The position numbers and the translations under genes are program-made. From Lachnospiraceae bacterium (GTDB lineage: Bacteria > Bacillota > Clostridia > Lachnospirales > Lachnospiraceae), in the NCBI GenBank assembly GCA_024690825.1, contig JAILOK010000012.1:1-64000 (forward strand): a stretch of DNA of 64,000 nt, read 5' to 3'. Below are positions 15,739 to 26,462 of this stretch, in pieces. The notes beneath the pieces were generated by a model that saw only the letters and a program-made list of their open reading frames with translations, had not been told where the DNA came from and searched no databases. Within the stretch, counting starts at the first letter, position 1, and each line of letters begins with the position of its first letter.

Positions 15739-17994
15739 CTACCTCACTTTTGTGCCCTTGCCGTCCCGCTTTGTCAGCTTCACATGTGTAAGCGGCATCT
15801 GTCTGTCATGATATAAAATGGTGCGTTCATCGGCGTAATTCATGTAATAGACAGCTTCAAGACCGTCGTCCGCGCCGAGCTTCATTCCTCTCACGCCGAT
15901 CGCGTTCTTTTTCTTTTCGGGAATCTCTTCAAGCGAGAAACGAAGGAAGAATCCCGCATCGGACTGCAAAAGCACCTGCCTGTCGGTCTCCTCGTCGTAG
16001 ATCCTGATATCAAAAAGCTCATCGGAATCCGAAAGCGTCGTGCAGGAGACTGTACGCTTGGTCATAACATTGAACTCCTGTCCGTCGACAAACTTCATCA
16101 TGCCCTTTTTTGTTACAAAAATCAACCGGTTGTTTATTATCCTGTCCATATCCCCGACAAAGATAAAGTGTTCTTTTGAACTGTCGAAATTACTCATATT
16201 GTCAACGGGTATGCCCTTGTCACGAAGTTTGCTCATGGGAAGGCTTAAGCATCTGATGATATGGAGCTGTCCGCTGTTGGTGAAAATGCCTACCCTGCCT
16301 GTGTTTTTGACTGTAAAATAATAACGGAACGAAGCGTCGTCATTTTCTATGGTCTCTTTATTCCTTTCAAATGTAGGCATGTCAATGACTCTGGCGTATC
16401 CGAACCGGTCCATGACAAATACCACATCGGTTTCTTCGACGGGCTTTTCTTCAAAGGCGGCGGTCTTGAAGTTTCCGATATCGGTAAGTCTGGCTCTGTT
16501 CAGCTTTTCCTTGATACTGTCGAGGTCTTCAAGGATCTGTTTTGACATCGCGTCACGGCTTTCAAGCTTTTCCCTGTAATCTTTGATATTGGCGAGAGTC
16601 TGCGCATGATCCTTTTTTAAGGCGGCTATCTCAAGACCAATGAGTTTGGAAAGCCGCATGTCGAGGATAGCTTCCGCCTGCTTCAGTGAAAACCTTAAGG
16701 CCGCGGCATCGAGGGCCGAAGCCGGATCTTTGAAGCTGATGCCTGTTGTGTTTCCGTTTACAAGGCAGTCGAGAACCTGGTCTCTTTTTTTGCTGCCTCG
16801 GAGGATTTCGATTATCAGATCGATACAGTCGCAGGCCCTGATCAGACCTTCCTGTATATGCGCTTTTTCCTCCTCTTTTTTGAGCAGGCAGGTGTATTTC
16901 CTGGTGTTGATGTCATACAGGAAGGACACATGCCGCGATATGGCATCGCGAAGTCCCAAAGTCTCGGGTCTTCCCGAACAGACGGCAAGCATGTTCACTC
17001 CGAAAGTGTCCTCAAGCTTCGTCTTGCTGTAGAGAAGATTTTTGATGTTTTCCGGATCGGAATCCTTTTTAAGTTCTATGACAATGCGGATGCCTTCTTT
17101 TGATGACTGGTTTGAAACATCCACTATGTCGGTGGTCTTTTTTGATTCTACCAGATCGATGACATCAGACATGAACTTTCCTATTCCGGCTCCTATCATC
17201 GTATAAGGGATCTCTTTTATCACGAGATTGATCCTGCCGTTCTTGCCTTTTTCGGTTTCAACCTTTCCTCTGATCTTTATCCGGCCGGTTCCTGTCTCGT
17301 ATATGTTTTTCAGCTCGTCGGCATTGGTTATGATGCCGCCTGTGGGAAAATCCGGACCCTTTACATATTCCATAAGTTCATCGAGGGTTATGTCCCTGTT
17401 TTTGATATAGGCCTGTTCGGCTTCTATTACCTCAACAGGATTATGCGGCGGTGTCGAGGTGGTCATTCCGACGGCGATACCTTCGGAGCCGTTTATGAGA
17501 AAATTGGGTATCTTTACGGGGAGGACAGAGGGCTCGCGCTCAGTCTCGTCAAAATTAGGCACAAAATCAACAGTATCCTTGTCCAGATCCTTTAAGAAAA
17601 CCTCTTCCGTTACCTCCTTAAGACGCGCTTCCGTATATCTCATGGCTGCGGCTCCGTCTCCCTCTATGGAGCCGAAATTACCGTGACCGTCCACCAGCGG
17701 ACATTCTTTTTTGAATTCCTGGGACATTACCACAAGAGATTCGTAGATGGAACTGTCGCCGTGGGGATGATATTTACCCATTGTATCTCCGACTATACGG
17801 GCACATTTTCTGTAGGGCCTGTCGCTTTTTAAGCCGAGCTCGCTCATATCATAGAGTGTCCTTCTCTGTACGGGCTTTAAGCCGTCCCTTATATCGGGGA
17901 TCGCCCTGCTTATGATCACGCTCATCGCATAATCGATATAGGATTTCTGCATTATGTCCGAATACTCGGAATTGATTATATTATCCGTTACCAT
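15739..17994 (-). CDS. parC: DNA topoisomerase IV subunit A (ParC-type)
   Basis: 751 residues. The breakage-reunion domain has PVQRRTLYDMSELG, the HPHGDSSIYE helix and the catalytic tyrosine at 120 (AAMRYTEARL). The C-terminal beta-pinwheel (about 510-751) has no QRRGGKG GyrA box, which points to topoisomerase IV, the decatenase, rather than gyrase. Ribosome site GAGG lies five bases before the ATG. It follows parE by 51 bases, the usual order. Final assignment depends on whether a separate gyrAB exists elsewhere in the genome. Confidence 0.82.
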   Translation of the reverse strand: MVTDNIINSEYSDIMQKSYIDYAMSVIISRAIPDIRDGLKPVQRRTLYDMSELGLKSDRPYRKCARIVGDTMGKYHPHGDSSIYESLVVMSQEFKKECPLVDGHGNFGSIEGDGAAAMRYTEARLKEVTEEVFLKDLDKDTVDFVPNFDETEREPSVLPVKIPNFLINGSEGIAVGMTTSTPPHNPVEVIEAEQAYIKNRDITLDELMEYVKGPDFPTGGIITNADELKNIYETGTGRIKIRGKVETEKGKNGRINLVIKEIPYTMIGAGIGKFMSDVIDLVESKKTTDIVDVSNQSSKEGIRIVIELKKDSDPENIKNLLYSKTKLEDTFGVNMLAVCSGRPETLGLRDAISRHVSFLYDINTRKYTCLLKKEEEKAHIQEGLIRACDCIDLIIEILRGSKKRDQVLDCLVNGNTTGISFKDPASALDAAALRFSLKQAEAILDMRLSKLIGLEIAALKKDHAQTLANIKDYREKLESRDAMSKQILEDLDSIKEKLNRARLTDIGNFKTAAFEEKPVEETDVVFVMDRFGYARVIDMPTFERNKETIENDDASFRYYFTVKNTGRVGIFTNSGQLHIIRCLSLPMSKLRDKGIPVDNMSNFDSSKEHFIFVGDMDRIINNRLIFVTKKGMMKFVDGQEFNVMTKRTVSCTTLSDSDELFDIRIYDEETDRQVLLQSDAGFFLRFSLEEIPEKKKNAIGVRGMKLGADDGLEAVYYMNYADERTILYHDRQMPLTHVKLTKRDGKGTKVR

Positions 17995-18045
17995 TTTTTA
18001 CCTCGGTGTTTATTATATATTTGCGCTGACTGTCTTTTTGGAGGA

Positions 18046-19974
18046 TCAGACATCCAGCATGGCGTCGCGGGCATGCTCATATATGAAATCTTTTCTGGGA
18101 GCAACATCATTTCCCATCAGAAGTTCCGTGGTGGATGATGCAAGCCTTGCATCATCTATGCTTACCTGCATCAGCATGCGTCTTTCGGGATCCATGGTGG
18201 TTTCCCATAGCTGCTCGGGATCCATTTCTCCGAGTCCCTTATATCTTTGCAGCGTAAAGGTGCCCTTGTGGGTCTTTCTGTATTTTTCCAGAGCCCTGTC
18301 ATCGTACAGATATTCGCTCTCTCCCTTTGAAGGCTGCGCCCTGTAAAGAGGGGGCATCGCGATATAAACATGCCCCTGAAAGATCAGATCCGGCATGAAC
18401 CTGTAAAAGAGAGTCAGCAGCAGAGTTGAGATATGCGCCCCGTCCACATCGGCATCCGCCATTATGATGATCTTGTCATAGCGGAGCTTTGTTATGTCGA
18501 AATCGTTGCCGTATCCTTCCGAAAATCCGCATCCGAAGGCGTTTATCATCGTTTTTATCTCGGCATTTGCAAGTATCTTGTCAATGGATGCTTTTTCGAC
18601 ATTGAGGATCTTTCCCCTGATGGGAAGGATCGACTGGTACATTCTGTTTCTGGCAGTCTTTGCGGAACCTCCCGCAGAGTCTCCCTCGACGATGAAGATC
18701 TCGCATTTTTTTGGATCTCTTGATTCGCAGTTGGCAAGTTTTCCGTTTGAATCAAAGGAATACTTCTGCTTTGTCAGCAGATTTGTACGTGTCTTCTCCT
18801 CGGCCTTTCTGATCTTTGCCGCTTTTTCGGCGCAGGAGATCACGGTCTTTAAGGTTTCCAGATTTCTGTCAAAATACAGCTGGATCTCGTCTCCCGTTAC
18901 CTTTCCCACGGCCCTTGAGGCGTCCTGATTATCAAGCTTGGTCTTGGTCTGTCCTTCAAATCTGGGATCGGGATGCTTGATGGAGACTACTGCTGTCATG
19001 CCGTTTCTTATGTCGGTGCCGTTGAAGTTTGCATCCTTTTCTTTTAATATCCCGAGCTGTCTGGCGTAAGTATTCATGACCTGGGTGAACATGGTCTTGA
19101 AGCCCGTGATATGCGAACCGCCTTCAGCGTTGTAAATGCAGTTGCAAAAACCCAGCACATCTTCATGGAACTCATTGACATACTGGAAAGCGCATTCCAC
19201 CGTTATTCCTTCCGAAGCGCCTTTAAAATATACGATATCAGTAAGGGCCTCATTATTCTTGTTCATGTCTTTGATAAATCCGACAAGGCCTTCCGGCTCA
19301 TGATAGGTTATCTCTTCAAAAAGGGGCCCGCGCAGATCCTTGTAGATGATCGTAAGCTCGGGATTTAAGTATGCGGTCTCGTGCAGTCTTGATTTGATCT
19401 CATCCGATTTAAAACGTGTGGTATCAAAGATCTCACTGTCAGGCAGGAAATTGATCCTTGTGCCGGTTTTGTTTGTTCTGCCGAGGACCGGAAGAAGCCC
19501 GTCGACAAGATCGACTACGGGTTTTCCTCTCTCATACCTGTCGTGTGAGATGACACCGTCCCGCTTGACTGTGATATCCAGAAATTCGGAAAGAGCGTTG
19601 ACTGCGGACGATCCCACACCGTGAAGTCCGCCGGAGGTCTTGTAAGACGAACCGTCAAATTTTCCTCCCGCATGAAGTGTAGTCAGGACCACACGCTCTG
19701 CTGAGATCCCTTTTTCGTGCATGCCCACAGGTATGCCTCTTCCGTTATCTTCAACAGTGGCAGATCCGTCGGCTTCAAGCGTCACTTTTATGGTGTCGCA
19801 ATAACCTGCCAGATGCTCATCGACAGAATTGTCCATGATCTCATACAGGCAGTGGTTCAATCCTTTTACGCCCGTGCTGCCGATATACATGCCGGGACGC
19901 AGACGCACGGGCTCCAGGCCTTCGAGGACCTGGATACTCCCGGCGTCGTAAACTTCATTTACTGTCGTGTCCAT
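18046..19974 (-). CDS. parE: DNA topoisomerase IV subunit B (ParE-type)
   Basis: 642 residues. GHKL ATPase motifs are present (YEIMDNSVDE, DNGRGIPVG, GGLHGVGSSAVNA), then the transducer domain and the TOPRIM domain with EGDSAGGSAKTARNR and DADVDGAHISTLLL. The C-terminal YKGLGEMDPEQLWETTMDP is typical of both GyrB and ParE. The protein is called ParE because its partner lacks a GyrA box. An extended -10 promoter and a small hairpin precede it, so this is probably the first gene of the long operon to its left. Confidence 0.82.
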   Translation of the reverse strand: MDTTVNEVYDAGSIQVLEGLEPVRLRPGMYIGSTGVKGLNHCLYEIMDNSVDEHLAGYCDTIKVTLEADGSATVEDNGRGIPVGMHEKGISAERVVLTTLHAGGKFDGSSYKTSGGLHGVGSSAVNALSEFLDITVKRDGVISHDRYERGKPVVDLVDGLLPVLGRTNKTGTRINFLPDSEIFDTTRFKSDEIKSRLHETAYLNPELTIIYKDLRGPLFEEITYHEPEGLVGFIKDMNKNNEALTDIVYFKGASEGITVECAFQYVNEFHEDVLGFCNCIYNAEGGSHITGFKTMFTQVMNTYARQLGILKEKDANFNGTDIRNGMTAVVSIKHPDPRFEGQTKTKLDNQDASRAVGKVTGDEIQLYFDRNLETLKTVISCAEKAAKIRKAEEKTRTNLLTKQKYSFDSNGKLANCESRDPKKCEIFIVEGDSAGGSAKTARNRMYQSILPIRGKILNVEKASIDKILANAEIKTMINAFGCGFSEGYGNDFDITKLRYDKIIIMADADVDGAHISTLLLTLFYRFMPDLIFQGHVYIAMPPLYRAQPSKGESEYLYDDRALEKYRKTHKGTFTLQRYKGLGEMDPEQLWETTMDPERRMLMQVSIDDARLASSTTELLMGNDVAPRKDFIYEHARDAMLDV

Positions 19975-19999
19975 TTATCTTCCCTTCAACAATTTGTGA

Positions 20000-20013
20000 G
20001 CCGCTTCGGCGGC
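20000..20013 (-). other. Small GC hairpin in the parE 5' leader
   Basis: A perfect five-pair GC stem (GCCGC at 20000-20004, GCGGC at 20009-20013) closes a four-base loop 26 bases upstream of the parE start. It falls between the predicted promoter and the ribosome site and has no T tract, so it may influence mRNA stability. Confidence 0.4.
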
Positions 20014-20048
20014 AATCCTAAAAACACAATATTTGGATTAACTATGGG

Positions 20049-20057
20049 ATTATAACA
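20049..20057 (-). promoter_or_regulatory. Extended -10 promoter of parE
   Basis: The minus strand reads TGTTATAAT, an extended -10 element with a perfect TATAAT (20049-20054). No good -35 is seen at the usual distance, as is common for extended -10 promoters. Transcription would begin near 20042, about 68 bases before the parE start. Confidence 0.55.
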
Positions 20058-20102
20058 CAAGATTTGGAAAAAAGAAAGCACTTTAGAACAAATGTTCTGA
20101 TG

Positions 20103-20555
20103 TCAGAAGATGAGATCCCCCTCAACGGATTTCAGATAGTCAATGTCGTAAAGCCTCCCCATGTCAAGCCTTTTGTAATAATCGGAAAGATACAGATTTT
20201 TCTTGTGCCTGTAATATGTCGCGGGCGCAATGTCAAGAATATTTATGATCTGCCTGTCGTTTTTATCTTTCATTAAAAAAACAACATCGGAAAATCTGTA
20301 AGCTTCAAGTCCGGGTTTCTTCCATGCCACATACTTTCGTCTTCCGGCATTGCGGCATCTTTTTTTCAGATAGTCGGACACATATACGGATAATAAAAGA
20401 TTGCCGCCTTTAATATCCATGTATATCCCCACATCCTCAAAGAGCTGTTTTAAGTTGGAATAGTTTTTCTGCCTTAAAGCATCCTCGAGTTCTTCCTTTG
20501 AGATGTTATATCTCAGCCTGATATCATCAAAATCCAGTCTTTCCTTAACCTTCAT
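20103..20555 (-). CDS. Small protein with a putative helix-turn-helix, unknown function
   Basis: 150 residues from the ATG at 20555, with AGGAGG eight bases upstream. I do not recognise the family. Residues about 95-121 (DKNDRQIINILDIAPATYYRHKKN) look like a helix-turn-helix with a recognition helix of the TYYRHKK type, and the N-terminal IRLRYNISKEELEDAL could be a second one. The protein is basic in the middle (KKRCRNAGRRKYVAWKKPG). It might be a small DNA-binding regulator of the neighbouring parE operon, but this is inference. It has its own promoter. Confidence 0.6.
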   Translation of the reverse strand: MKVKERLDFDDIRLRYNISKEELEDALRQKNYSNLKQLFEDVGIYMDIKGGNLLLSVYVSDYLKKRCRNAGRRKYVAWKKPGLEAYRFSDVVFLMKDKNDRQIINILDIAPATYYRHKKNLYLSDYYKRLDMGRLYDIDYLKSVEGDLIF

Positions 20556-20604
20556 GACAAATACCTCCTGTTTATGTCCGGTTTCCACCTTTTAAACCGA
20601 TTCT

Positions 20605-20633
20605 ATCATAATTAAATTTGATAGTAAAGACAA
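20605..20633 (-). promoter_or_regulatory. Sigma-A type promoter of the small HTH-like gene
   Basis: On the minus strand TTGTCT (20628-20633) is followed, after 17 bases, by TATGAT (20605-20610). It lies 50 bases before the start codon and just after the enolase terminator. Confidence 0.65.
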
Positions 20634-20641
20634 AAAAATAA

Positions 20642-20677
20642 AAAAAGACCGCCGCAGACAACTGCGGCAGTCTTTTT
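20642..20677 (-). terminator. Terminator after enolase
   Basis: The GACTGCCGCAG / CTGCGGCGGTC stem (arms 20647-20657 and 20662-20672, one G-T pair) has a four-base loop and is followed on the minus strand by six T (20641-20646). A rho-independent terminator; the opposite strand also ends in five T. Confidence 0.88.
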
Positions 20678-20688
20678 AAGCAGTGTTA

Positions 20689-22029
<1,341 letters not shown>

Positions 22030-22060
22030 TCATCGCTGCCGGATAAAACCAGCAACCCTT

Positions 22061-22089
22061 ATACTACCACAATTTCACGGCACCTTCAA
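22061..22089 (-). promoter_or_regulatory. Sigma-A type promoter of eno
   Basis: On the minus strand TTGAAG (22084-22089), a 17-base spacer and TAGTAT (22061-22066). This is about 74 bases upstream of the enolase ATG, in the gap after the acyltransferase-like gene. Confidence 0.7.
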
Positions 22090-22096
22090 TGAAATC

Positions 22097-22771
22097 TTAG
22101 TCCTCTTTTTTTACTATGCGGTCACGGTCCTTAAAGACGGAATCGGCGTTTATCACTCCCCTGACGCAGGATGTGGGGTAGATGTTAGTATTGCGTCCAA
22201 CAACAGTGCCCGGGTTCAGCACGCTGTTACAGCCGACCTCCACATGATCGCCCAGCATGGCTCCGAATTTTTTTAATCCTGTTTCTATCAGTTCTCCGTC
22301 GGGAAATTTCACGACAACATTTTTTTTGTCGGATTTCACATTGGAGGTTATGGAACCTGCGCCCATATGTGAATAAAAACCAAGGATCGAATCTCCGACA
22401 TAATTATAATGAGGAACCTGTACATGGTTGAAGAGGATCACATTTTTCAGTTCGGTGGAATTTCCGACGACACAGTCATTTCCTATAAGAGCCTTTCCTC
22501 TTATGAAAGCACCGGGCCTTACTTCTGTATTCTCCCCGATTATGCACGGACCGACTATCGTGGAATAGTTCCAGATCTTTGCGGACCTTGCAATAAAAAC
22601 TCCGTCACCCTTGTCCTCGAATACGGACATGTCAAGCTTGGATGAAAGTTCCGTAATAAGTCCGCCGATACCCGGAAGTGCTTCCCAGGGATAGTTAAAC
22701 TGTAAAAGATAATCCTTTGCAAGAGTTTCGTTCAGGTCATAGAGATTTTTGATAAGGGCATTTTCCGTCAT
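22097..22771 (-). CDS. Left-handed beta-helix acyltransferase-like protein (GlmU C-terminal-like)
   Basis: 224 residues. From about residue 60 onward the protein shows hexapeptide repeats (IGENTEVRPGAFIRG, VGNSTELKNVIL, HVEVGCNSVLNPGTVVGRNTNIYP), which form a left-handed parallel beta-helix. The segment VPHYNYVGDSILGFYSHMGAGS resembles the acetyl-CoA site of the GlmU acetyltransferase domain. There is no nucleotidyltransferase domain. It may acetylate a sugar phosphate or amino sugar nucleotide, but substrate cannot be read. AGGAGAGG precedes the ATG. It lies 11 bases after topB. Confidence 0.75.
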   Translation of the reverse strand: MTENALIKNLYDLNETLAKDYLLQFNYPWEALPGIGGLITELSSKLDMSVFEDKGDGVFIARSAKIWNYSTIVGPCIIGENTEVRPGAFIRGKALIGNDCVVGNSTELKNVILFNHVQVPHYNYVGDSILGFYSHMGAGSITSNVKSDKKNVVVKFPDGELIETGLKKFGAMLGDHVEVGCNSVLNPGTVVGRNTNIYPTSCVRGVINADSVFKDRDRIVKKED

Positions 22772-22782
22772 TTGTTCCTCTC

Positions 22783-24780
22783 CTATTTTTTGTTTACTTT
22801 TTCAATGAGTTCAAGATTCGGTCTGATACGCCCGGTGATATCATTGGTCTTGATCGAATTTACGTATTTTGCAACATACCTGTACAGAGTTGTCCTGTAT
22901 TCTTCGGGAGTTATCTCTCCTTTTTCGACTCCGGCAAGTCCCTTTTCCCAGCTGGCCGTCATCTTGGGCTCGAGCATCCCGGGAAGAGTTTGGCGGACGA
23001 TCTCATATATCATTTCTCCGATTTTTTTCGGTGTCAGGACCTGTGTTTTTTTATTAAGATTAAGGTATCCGATACGGATCAGCTTTTCTATTATACCGGC
23101 ACGGGTTGCGGAGGTTCCGATGCCGGCTCCCTTTATCTGCGCCCGAAGCTCCTCATCCTCTATAAGCTGACCGGCATTTTCCATGGCAAGTACCATGGAA
23201 CCGGAAGTATATCTTTTGGGAGGGCTTGTTTTGCCTTCTTTTATTTCAAAGGAATCAATATTTAAGATATCACCCTTATGAAGTCCCTCTATAAGCTTTA
23301 AGAGACCTTCATTATCTGATATGCTGTCTTCTTCTGAAGAATCATCCGGCTGTTTCTTTTCTTTTTCGGGTTCGGGAGCGGCAACCTGAAGAAATCCCTT
23401 TTCTTTAAGGATCTTTACATTTGAAAAGAATTTCTCCTTTCCTGCCTGAAGCGTAAGGGAGGCTTTCCTGTATACTGCCGGGGCAAAAAAGATCGAAAGG
23501 AAACGTCTTGCTATCAGGTCATATATCTTTTTCTGAAGCTCGGACACGGAATCAAAACGGGAAATATCACCGGTCGGTATTATGGCATAATGATCAGTAA
23601 CCTTGCTGTCATCGACATACTGGGTCTTTTCTATTCCCTTGTAAAGTCCCTCATCGCGAATCTTAAGGACGGCTTCCTTAAGCGGAGGATATTTATAAAG
23701 ACCTGAAAGATTTTTTGTGATCTCCTTTGATACCGCAGTGGACAGGACTCTTGCATCCGTACGCGGATATGTGGTCAGTTTGCTTTCATAAAGCGTCTGT
23801 ACGGCATTAAGAGTCTCATCGGGACTTATCTTGAAACGCTTTGAACATTCGGCCTGAAGTTCGGCGAGATTGAACAGCAAAGGGGCCTTTTTCTTTTCTT
23901 CGGTGATGTCGGTCTTAAACACCATTGCCGACTTAAACTCGGACATTCCGGATATAAAGGATTCGGCATCGCTTTTTTCCTTAAAGCCTTTTTCATTATA
24001 AAGCTTTGGCGACTCAAAATATTCGGAACCCTTTACGGCTTTCCATGCGCCGGAAAAGTTAAGTCCTTCTTTTTCAAACAGAGCATTTATCTTAAAAAAC
24101 GGTGTTTCCTTAAAATCTCTTATCTCGCGTTCTCTTTTGACGACCATTCCGAGAACGCAGGTCATAACGCGTCCTACCGCAATGGCGGTGTATTTTTTTG
24201 TGCCGGCTGCCTCGTTGAGCATTCTTCCGTATTTGACGGAAAGGGCCCTCGAAAAATTGATGCCCATGGAATAATCCTCTATCCCGCGCATGATGCCGGC
24301 ATTGGCAAGATTTCTGTAATCCTCATAAGGCCGCGCTTCGTTGATCCCGCGGAGGATCTCTTCTTCTGTAGTCGAATCTATCCAGACCCGCTTTTCCGTA
24401 AGACCGTTCCTTACTCCCGACTTCATTCTTATGAGTTCCTCTATGACCTGTCCTTCGCGTCCCGAATCGCCTGCCCAGAGGCATACATCGATATCATCTC
24501 TGTGAAGGCAGTTCTGCACGGATTCATATTGTTTTTTTACATTGGGGATAACATCATAGAGATATTCTTCCGGAAGAAACGGAAGGTCTTTCAGAGCCCA
24601 TTTTTTTAAACTTTGATCGTAGCTTTCAGGGTAGAGCATCTCCACAAGATGCCCGACACACCAGGTTATGCAGTATTCGTCATTTTCGATGAGTCCGTTT
24701 CCGTTGCCCTTAACCTTTAATATCCTGGCATATTCGCGGGCCACGGAAGGCTTCTCGGTTATGATCAAGGTCTTGCCCAA
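22783..24780 (-). CDS. topB: DNA topoisomerase III (type IA)
   Basis: 665 residues starting at TTG (24780), with GGAGAAAACA just upstream and no in-frame ATG until residue 48. TOPRIM motifs are LIITEKPSVAREYA and WAGDSGREGQVIEE; the catalytic tyrosine is in TTYPRTDAR (about 338). TopB relaxes and decatenates single-strand-containing DNA, with Mg. The C-terminal part ends soon after the core, without zinc fingers. The start overlaps the stop of the upstream serine-hydrolase-like gene by 16 bases. Confidence 0.92.
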   Translation of the reverse strand: MGKTLIITEKPSVAREYARILKVKGNGNGLIENDEYCITWCVGHLVEMLYPESYDQSLKKWALKDLPFLPEEYLYDVIPNVKKQYESVQNCLHRDDIDVCLWAGDSGREGQVIEELIRMKSGVRNGLTEKRVWIDSTTEEEILRGINEARPYEDYRNLANAGIMRGIEDYSMGINFSRALSVKYGRMLNEAAGTKKYTAIAVGRVMTCVLGMVVKREREIRDFKETPFFKINALFEKEGLNFSGAWKAVKGSEYFESPKLYNEKGFKEKSDAESFISGMSEFKSAMVFKTDITEEKKKAPLLFNLAELQAECSKRFKISPDETLNAVQTLYESKLTTYPRTDARVLSTAVSKEITKNLSGLYKYPPLKEAVLKIRDEGLYKGIEKTQYVDDSKVTDHYAIIPTGDISRFDSVSELQKKIYDLIARRFLSIFFAPAVYRKASLTLQAGKEKFFSNVKILKEKGFLQVAAPEPEKEKKQPDDSSEEDSISDNEGLLKLIEGLHKGDILNIDSFEIKEGKTSPPKRYTSGSMVLAMENAGQLIEDEELRAQIKGAGIGTSATRAGIIEKLIRIGYLNLNKKTQVLTPKKIGEMIYEIVRQTLPGMLEPKMTASWEKGLAGVEKGEITPEEYRTTLYRYVAKYVNSIKTNDITGRIRPNLELIEKVNKK

Positions 24781-26462
24781 AGTATGTTTTCTCCGATCTT
24801 TTCGTAAAGGTCTTTCCTGCTGCCTGTAAGAATATCGGCGGCATCTGTCATTCCACCCGTTTGTGGGCGCGGAAGAAACATATCCGATGCCGGTGTCTCG
24901 GTAAACTCTATCTTGATATTTTCAAAATCGTTCTTGAAAAAGATCCGTACATATCTTCTGCACTCGCCCTCGATGAAGGAAGCTTCGGCCTTTAAGCACA
25001 GATCATTGTCTTCATCTTTTGCAAACTGCGCGATGCCGGAAACAATATACTGCTCTCCTTTAAAGCTCATCACGCTGTATCTGTCCTTGTCATGTGCAAC
25101 AAGAAGGTCATTGGTCCGATCCTCCTCTTTCATATGGATAACAAGCCCTTTCTTGTCTTTTTCAAAGGAAATCTCGGACAGACCGGAAGTGCGGTTGTTC
25201 TGCATGTATTGAAGAAAATGCGGCATGAATGAGCAGCCTTTTGTATCAAGAACATAAGACAGACCGTGGATACAGGCGCTCATCTTTTCAAATGACAGGT
25301 CGGCGGGATACTGAGAGCTTTTTTTCTTCCATCCGCCTCTCTTCCGTGTGACCTTTACAGCTCTTTTTGAAAATGATGATAATAAGTCATCAAGCTTTTT
25401 CTTCGAAGAGGGATTGTCAACAAGAAAGGCGGGAGGATTATATACATCGCCGAAATAGGAACTGACGAGGTCATTCAGGCTTTCTTCTTTGTTATCATCC
25501 CCGCCGGCATTTATGACGATAACTATATCGTTCTGAGAAAAAACGAAACATTCCTGGAGCATCATACCCGAAAACATAATGTCCCCGGGCTTTGCGCCAA
25601 CGATCACCTGACAGCCGTAACCGTACCCCGGGCTGTCTTCAAATTCAAATCTTTTTTCAAGCGATTTTTCCATCCATGCATCCGAGATTATCCGCTTATC
25701 ACCGTATACACCCTTTTTCATATACAGCTGGCCGATCTTTGCGACATCTTCCGGATACATGGTAAGTCCCCACCCGCCTTTGGTGATACCTCTGGGACAC
25801 TTTTCCCAGATATAGTTTCTGATGCCGAGCGGCTCAAAAAGACGGGGTTTAAGATAATCATCCATGGGGATACCTTTAAGGGCCGTGACAGCTGCCGACA
25901 GAACATAGGAGTTCATGGAATCATATTCAAAACGACAGCCGGGTTCAAAATGCAGAGGCGCGTCAAAAAACATGGACAGCCAGTCGTTTCCGGAATGGAT
26001 CCCGCTTTCATTAAAGGTTGAGCCTGAAGACATCGTCAGCAGGTCATATACGGATATGTTTTTCAGTTTGAGTGAGTTTAAAAAAGATATCCTTGATCCG
26101 AATATTTCGGTAAGTTTTGTGCCGGGGGACAGTTTTCCCTCATCAACAAGCATACCGACAGCCAGATTGGTTATGCTTTTTGCTATACCATGCTGGGAAT
26201 GCCAGGTTTCCTTAAGATAAGGAGAAAAAGATGCTTCGGCAATGACTTTCCCGTGACGGAGCATCAGAAAATGATGAAGATCACAGGACAGTTTTTGAAG
26301 ATCGTTCAGAAAATCTCTTATATACAACGACGAGACCCCTTCGCTTTCCGGGGTCACTTCAGGGTGTCTTATGATCTCTTTAAGATCTGTGGTACATACT
26401 CTTGTTTTTTGAGGCTCGTAATCAGCCTTTGAAGAGAAATCAGACTGCGGCCTCAAGAACAC
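24765..26462 (-). CDS. Beta-lactamase-fold (class C) serine hydrolase homologue lacking the catalytic serine
   Basis: About 566 residues if the GTG at 26462 is the start (GGAGGAGAGGG lies about ten bases upstream, inside the 3' end of the EAL gene); a TTG two codons later is also possible, so the start is uncertain. Residues about 40-350 are a beta-lactamase/penicillin-binding-like domain (COG1680). FEYDSMNSYVLSA provides the YxS/N-type tyrosine, and GGWGLTMYPEDVAKIGQLY is the later conserved block. The expected SxxK motif reads HGIAKS: the nucleophilic Ser is Gly (codon 26187-26189). The C-terminal about 200 residues are an extra domain I do not recognise. No signal peptide is seen, which suggests a cytoplasmic protein. 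Confidence 0.8.
   Translation of the reverse strand: MFLRPQSDFSSKADYEPQKTRVCTTDLKEIIRHPEVTPESEGVSSLYIRDFLNDLQKLSCDLHHFLMLRHGKVIAEASFSPYLKETWHSQHGIAKSITNLAVGMLVDEGKLSPGTKLTEIFGSRISFLNSLKLKNISVYDLLTMSSGSTFNESGIHSGNDWLSMFFDAPLHFEPGCRFEYDSMNSYVLSAAVTALKGIPMDDYLKPRLFEPLGIRNYIWEKCPRGITKGGWGLTMYPEDVAKIGQLYMKKGVYGDKRIISDAWMEKSLEKRFEFEDSPGYGYGCQVIVGAKPGDIMFSGMMLQECFVFSQNDIVIVINAGGDDNKEESLNDLVSSYFGDVYNPPAFLVDNPSSKKKLDDLLSSFSKRAVKVTRKRGGWKKKSSQYPADLSFEKMSACIHGLSYVLDTKGCSFMPHFLQYMQNNRTSGLSEISFEKDKKGLVIHMKEEDRTNDLLVAHDKDRYSVMSFKGEQYIVSGIAQFAKDEDNDLCLKAEASFIEGECRRYVRIFFKNDFENIKIEFTETPASDMFLPRPQTGGMTDAADILTGSRKDLYEKIGENILWARP

Noticed and set aside
15739-19974. Calling the topoisomerase pair gyrase
   Set aside because: The A subunit C-terminus has no recognisable GyrA box, and the adjacent B-then-A order suits topoisomerase IV; still dependent on finding gyrAB elsewhere.
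24459-24480. TOPRIM motif DSGREGQ in topoisomerase III differing from DxDREGE
   Set aside because: Gly at the second position and Gln at the last are found in normal bacterial TopB proteins, so this is not a loss of function.
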